Assembly (NCBI GenBank): GCA_012511315.1 | Contig: JAAZGI010000372.1 | Location: 1-10,273 of the forward strand | Source: Clostridium sp. | GTDB lineage: Bacteria; Bacillota; Clostridia; Clostridiales; Clostridiaceae | Length of the DNA stretch: 10,273 bases | Direction of reading: 5' to 3' | In this document: positions 7,775 through 10,273 of the stretch, piece after piece | How positions within the stretch are numbered: the first letter of the stretch is position 1 | How the letters are laid out: every line of letters starts with the position of its first letter | The notes under the pieces: generated by a model | Seen by the model: only the letters and a program-made list of their open reading frames with translations | Told to the model about the DNA's origin: nothing | The model's database searches: none | Made by a program: the position numbers and the translations under genes

Positions 7775-8017
7775 ATGAAAAAAATTCATTTAATAATTAT
7801 AGCCATCGTTATACTAACGTTTATCATTGAACCAGGGATGGGGATTATGGCTTTGCTGATTGGTGGAATTGTTTTAAGTTTTGATATAAAACGAAGAAGG
7901 ATTCAGGGAGCAAACCCAAGACCATTTAGCAAAGAAAACGAGCAAAAAGAAGACCAGAGACTAGAAGACCAGAAACTAGAAAATCAACAATTAGAAGATG
8001 ATAAGAAGTTTGTTTAA
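7775..8017 (+). CDS. Small membrane protein with a charged 5-residue-repeat tail (unknown function)
   Basis: I do not recognise this 80-aa protein. After MKK it has a hydrophobic segment at about residues 4-18 (Ile-rich), a short break at E19-P20-G21, and a second hydrophobic segment at about 22-36. These could be two short helices forming a hairpin, or a single anchor followed by a membrane-associated stretch. D37-IKRRR (38-42) follows and, by the positive-inside rule, probably marks a cytoplasmic tail. From about residue 53 the tail is almost entirely charged or amide residues and carries three 5-residue repeats, EDQRL (59-63), EDQKL (64-68) and ENQQL (69-73), then a decayed EDDKK. Pentad spacing does not match a heptad coiled coil, so the tail may be disordered or a helix with a drifting Leu stripe. 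The N-terminus could also be read as a signal anchor. It lies between addA and pepF in the same direction, without a clear functional link to either. That it is coding rests on the ribosome binding site, the membrane-like N-terminus and the in-frame repeats. Confidence 0.7.
   Translation: MKKIHLIIIAIVILTFIIEPGMGIMALLIGGIVLSFDIKRRRIQGANPRPFSKENEQKEDQRLEDQKLENQQLEDDKKFV
7949..8008 (+). repeat. In-frame 15-bp tandem repeat in the tail of the small membrane protein
   Basis: Units lie at 7949-7963, 7964-7978 and 7979-7993, with a decayed fourth at 7994-8008. The first two differ at one of 15 bases, and the second and third at five. Each full unit encodes E-(D/N)-Q-x-L. The near identity of the first two units suggests a recent slippage duplication that kept the reading frame. 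Confidence 0.85.
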
Positions 8018-8174
8018 TAAAAGAGTCAGTCAGGAAAATAGTAATAGCAAATATAATGCTAGGCTTGGTCTATTAATCATTAGCTAAAAGTAGGGGTTAA
8101 AGACTTCTTGACCACGATCAATAACTGTTGTGGTTTTAATAAAAAGCTATATTGTCGAGACTCTTTTTACAAAC
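8012..8174. repeat. Imperfect 16-bp inverted repeat bracketing the spacer before pepF
   Basis: GTTTAATAAAAGAGTC at 8012-8027 matches the complement of GACTCTTTTTACAAAC (8159-8174) at 13 of 16 positions, including a perfect 9-bp core (8019-8027 with 8159-8167). The arms are 131 nt apart. The left arm overlaps the stop codon of the small gene and the right arm ends in a run of five T's. It could be the closing stem of a structured RNA, the ends of a small non-autonomous element, or chance in A+T-rich DNA. No flanking target-site duplication is visible. Confidence 0.5.
8110..8137 (+). terminator. Weak candidate terminator downstream of the small membrane-protein gene
   Basis: CCACGAT (8112-8118) can pair with GTTGTGG (8127-8133) across an 8-nt loop, giving a 7-bp stem with two G-T wobbles that an A-T pair can extend. 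TTTT follows (8134-8137). The stem is not strong and the T-run is short, so termination here would be partial at best. Confidence 0.3.
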
Positions 8175-8180
8175 ATGGGA

Positions 8181-8189
8181 TGATAAAAT
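8181..8189 (+). promoter_or_regulatory. Probable extended -10 promoter of pepF
   Basis: TGATAAAAT combines the TGn extension with a TAAAAT hexamer (5 of 6 to consensus). Transcription would begin near 8196, giving a short leader of about 26 nt before ATG 8222 that still includes the ribosome binding site. No good -35 hexamer is found 16-18 nt upstream, so this rests on the extended -10 alone. Confidence 0.4.
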
Positions 8190-8211
8190 AATAGCTAACG
8201 ATACATATCAT

Positions 8212-8216
8212 GGAGG
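8212..8216 (+). promoter_or_regulatory. Ribosome binding site that sets the pepF start at ATG 8222
   Basis: GGAGG lies 5 nt before ATG 8222. An in-frame ATG at 8210 overlaps this motif and is preceded only by A+T-rich sequence, so the shorter start is preferred. Confidence 0.8.
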
Positions 8217-8221
8217 TAAAC

Positions 8222-10051
8222 ATGAGCGATCAACAGGAACGGAAAGAACTAAAGCGCAGCGAGGTGGATCAAGCCTATACTTGGAACTTGAAAGATATCT
8301 TTGCGACGGATGAAGAGTTTCATCAAGCCCAGGAAAAGCTGGCTAATTTAATTCAAGAATTCACAAAAACCTATAAAGGAAATTTAACTGAGGCCCCAAT
8401 AATATTGGATGCAGTTAAGGATTATGAAAAAATACTAATTGTAGCTGAACAATGTGGAAGCTATGCATCTCTTCATGTTTCAGAAGATCGAACGAATCCG
8501 AAATATCAGAAAAATGCCATGGAATTCCAGTCCAAGATGGGGAGTTTAGTTGGAGAGATTAGTTTCTTTGAATCAGAACTTCTTCAAGTTCCAGAAAAGG
8601 TCTTGAGTGAAGCGATGGAGGCGGATGAATCCTATAGCTACTATTTAAAAGACGTCCTTCGCTACAAACCACATACACTATCTCCAGAAACCGAAAAGGT
8701 TTTGGCTCGCTTAGGTGAAGTGATGGACGTACCTTATTCCATTTACGAAACAGCTAAGCTTGCAGACTTATCCTTCCCTGAGTTTGAAGCCAAAGGGGAA
8801 CAACACCTATTGACCTTTATTAACTTTGAAGGCGAGCTGGAATATGAGCAAGATACAGAGATTCGCCGCAATGCTTTCCGAGCTTTCTCAAAGAAATTAA
8901 GAGATTATCAGTACACCATTGGAACAGCATATGCTGCTCAGATTCGTCAGGAAAAAATCATGTCTGAGGTCAAGAACCATGACTCAGTGTTTGACTATCT
9001 TCTAATGGGACAAAAAGTGGATCGATCTTTATATAATCGTCAGCTTGACGTCTTGATGGAAGAGTTAGCGCCCCATATGAGACGCTATGCAAAGCTGATT
9101 AAACGTGTTCATGGCTTAGAGGACATGACCTATGCAGACTTAAAACTTGATTTAGATCCTGATTTTGAACCGTCTATTTCTGTAGAAGAATCCAAGGATT
9201 ATATTTATAAGGCATTGGGAATCTTAGGCGATGATTATTTAGAGATGCTAAAAGAGGCTCTGGATAATCGCTGGATTGACTTTGTACAAAACAAGGGGAA
9301 ATCCACTGGAGCATTCTGTGCATCACCTTATGGGGTTCATCCTTATATCCTAATAAGCTGGACGCATAAGATGCGTGAAGTCTTTACTTTGGCCCATGAA
9401 TTGGGACATGCTGGACACAGTGTTTTAACCCATAAAAATCATGGCCCGCTGAATGATAATCTTTCAAGATATGCCATCGAGGCACCTTCCACCATGAACG
9501 AGATGCTGATGGCCAATTATTTGATGAAGACCAGTGAGGAGCCACGCTTTAAGCGCTGGGTCATCGCAAGTATTATTGCAAGAACCTACTATCATAACTT
9601 TGTAACGCACTTCCTAGAGGGGTATTACCAAAGAGAAGTCTACAAATTAGTTGATGAAGGGAAAGCTGTGCAAACGGAAGACTTCCACCGCATCTTCCGT
9701 GAAACCCTAGAAAAGTTCTGGGGAGACGCTGTAGACCTTACAGAAGGCGCTGAGTTGACCTGGATGCGTCAACCTCATTACTATATGGGTTTGTACCCCT
9801 ACACCTACTCAGCAGGCCTAACTATCTCTACAGCGGTGTCTCAACGAATCCTTAAAGAAGGCCAACCTGCTGTGGATGATTGGAGAAAGGTTCTTTCAGC
9901 TGGAGGGACCTTGACTCCGGTAGAATTTGCAAAGGCAGCTGGTGTAGATATTTCCACCGATCAGCCCCTACGCGATACGGTAAATTATATCGGATCTTTA
10001 ATCGACCAATTAGAACAGCTAACCGAAGAACTAGAGGCTGAAAAAGAGTAA
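8222..10051 (+). CDS. pepF: Oligoendopeptidase F (M3B family zinc metallopeptidase)
   Basis: PepF is a cytoplasmic zinc endopeptidase that cleaves oligopeptides of roughly 7-17 residues and recycles amino acids from imported or internally made peptides. From ATG 8222 the protein is 609 aa, the usual length for the family, with no signal peptide or membrane segment. The zinc site is complete: H392-E393-L394-G395-H396 supplies two His ligands and the catalytic Glu, and E420 in IEAPSTMNE supplies the third ligand 28 residues after H392, as in thimet oligopeptidase-type M3 enzymes. H519 and the tyrosines Y520, Y521, Y525, Y527 and Y529 (HYYMGLYPYTYSAG) form the conserved C-terminal substrate-binding loop. 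The N-terminal half is the helical lid region of the family. The gene follows a 204-bp spacer, appears to have its own promoter, and ends in a strong terminator, so it is likely monocistronic. Nothing is truncated or shifted. Confidence 0.97.
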   Translation: MSDQQERKELKRSEVDQAYTWNLKDIFATDEEFHQAQEKLANLIQEFTKTYKGNLTEAPIILDAVKDYEKILIVAEQCGSYASLHVSEDRTNPKYQKNAMEFQSKMGSLVGEISFFESELLQVPEKVLSEAMEADESYSYYLKDVLRYKPHTLSPETEKVLARLGEVMDVPYSIYETAKLADLSFPEFEAKGEQHLLTFINFEGELEYEQDTEIRRNAFRAFSKKLRDYQYTIGTAYAAQIRQEKIMSEVKNHDSVFDYLLMGQKVDRSLYNRQLDVLMEELAPHMRRYAKLIKRVHGLEDMTYADLKLDLDPDFEPSISVEESKDYIYKALGILGDDYLEMLKEALDNRWIDFVQNKGKSTGAFCASPYGVHPYILISWTHKMREVFTLAHELGHAGHSVLTHKNHGPLNDNLSRYAIEAPSTMNEMLMANYLMKTSEEPRFKRWVIASIIARTYYHNFVTHFLEGYYQREVYKLVDEGKAVQTEDFHRIFRETLEKFWGDAVDLTEGAELTWMRQPHYYMGLYPYTYSAGLTISTAVSQRILKEGQPAVDDWRKVLSAGGTLTPVEFAKAAGVDISTDQPLRDTVNYIGSLIDQLEQLTEELEAEKE

Positions 10052-10071
10052 AAGGTTCAGCCTGTCAGGCT
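10035..10071 (+). repeat. Overlapping alternative hairpins across the pepF stop codon
   Basis: AGGCTGAA (10035-10042, the last codons of pepF) is perfectly complementary to TTCAGCCT (10056-10063). The AGCCT of that second arm can instead pair with AGGCT at 10067-10071 across a 3-nt loop. The two stems are mutually exclusive. Translation of the final codons would block the first and leave the second free. A T-run is absent, so neither is a standard terminator. Confidence 0.5.
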
Positions 10072-10124
10072 TAATCTTGGAGAATAAAAAGTTAAACAAG
10101 GATAGCTAAAGCTAGAATAGGCTT

Positions 10125-10161
10125 ATGGGCCGGCAGATGAGATACTCTGCCGGCCTATTTT
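10125..10161 (+). terminator. Strong rho-independent terminator of pepF
   Basis: GGCCGGCAGA (10128-10137) pairs perfectly with TCTGCCGGCC (10146-10155) around an 8-nt loop. A G-T wobble and two A-T pairs extend the stem outward, and TTTT (10158-10161) follows. On the minus strand no T-run follows the stem, so it serves rightward transcription only. It sits about 75 nt after the pepF stop. Confidence 0.9.
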
Positions 10162-10176
10162 AAACTTAACTGCTGT

Positions 10177-10207
10177 TAGTGGAGAATCTATTAAGCTAAA
10201 TCCACTA
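10177..10207. repeat. Short inverted repeat beyond the pepF terminator
   Basis: TAGTGGA (10177-10183) is complementary to TCCACTA (10201-10207) across a 17-nt A+T-rich loop. An outer T-G wobble and a G-C pair can extend the stem. No T-run follows. It could be an operator-like dyad or part of the next gene's upstream region; nothing else identifies it. Confidence 0.35.
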
Positions 10208-10212
10208 GCCTA

Positions 10213-10273
10213 GACTTACCAAGTATGACTTACCAACCACTACTTAGAAAGCATGACCTAAAAAGGACGACAA
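10213..10273. repeat. Degenerate 14-bp tandem repeat reaching the window edge
   Basis: Four consecutive 14-bp units start at 10213, 10227, 10241 and 10255, and a fifth GAC begins at 10269. The first ten bases of units 1 and 2 are identical (GACTTACCAA). Unit 3 matches unit 1 at 10 of 14 positions and unit 4 at 9 of 14. The array may continue beyond the window. The first two units are clear; the later ones are weaker. Confidence 0.5.

Noticed and set aside
8052..8057. TATAAT in the spacer before pepF as a promoter
   Set aside because: The hexamer is perfect but has no -35 box and no TGn, and it is about 165 nt upstream of pepF. The extended -10 at 8181-8189 is closer and better formed.
8018..8221. 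T-box or other known riboswitch upstream of pepF
   Set aside because: No T-box consensus (such as GGTGG-x-ACCGCG) or other recognised riboswitch core is present. The inverted repeats alone do not establish one.

Overview
The window reads as chromosomal DNA of a low- to moderate-GC Bacillota, most likely a member of the Clostridia. The evidence is the AddAB type of recombination helicase-nuclease in the order addB-addA, strong AGGAGG-type ribosome binding sites, A+T-rich spacers, a TTG start codon, and an M3-family oligoendopeptidase F of about 600 residues. I cannot name the genus from the sequence.

Layout. Bases 1-96 on the minus strand hold the first 32 codons of a membrane protein, possibly an MscS-type mechanosensitive channel, that runs off the left edge. 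A divergent spacer of about 410 bp follows. It carries an 18-bp-period tandem duplication in the leader of that gene, a short Cys-rich ORF of doubtful status, and a good extended -10 promoter pointing right. Bases 509-3940 are addB and 3933-7610 are addA. They overlap by 8 bp and are probably translationally coupled. Both are full length, with the helicase, iron-sulfur and nuclease residues expected of a working AddAB enzyme. A small membrane protein of 80 aa with a charged C-terminal tail of 5-residue repeats lies at 7775-8017. After a 204-bp spacer containing inverted repeats and a probable promoter comes pepF (8222-10051), which ends at a strong rho-independent terminator (10125-10161). The last 110 bp hold no gene, but end in a degenerate 14-bp tandem array that may continue past the edge.

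How the genes work together. AddB and AddA form one heterodimer that resects double-strand breaks for RecA loading, so they make a functional operon. The small membrane protein and PepF (cytoplasmic oligopeptide degradation) have no evident link to DNA repair; PepF appears to have its own promoter and terminator.

Three start codons are best placed downstream of the longest possible ORFs, because in each case the Shine-Dalgarno sequence lies inside or over the longer version: addB at TTG 509, addA at ATG 3933 and pepF at ATG 8222. I found no mobile element, CRISPR array, rRNA or tRNA. I also found no clear sign of a previously undescribed system. The less explained parts are the spacers and the small repeat-tailed membrane protein.
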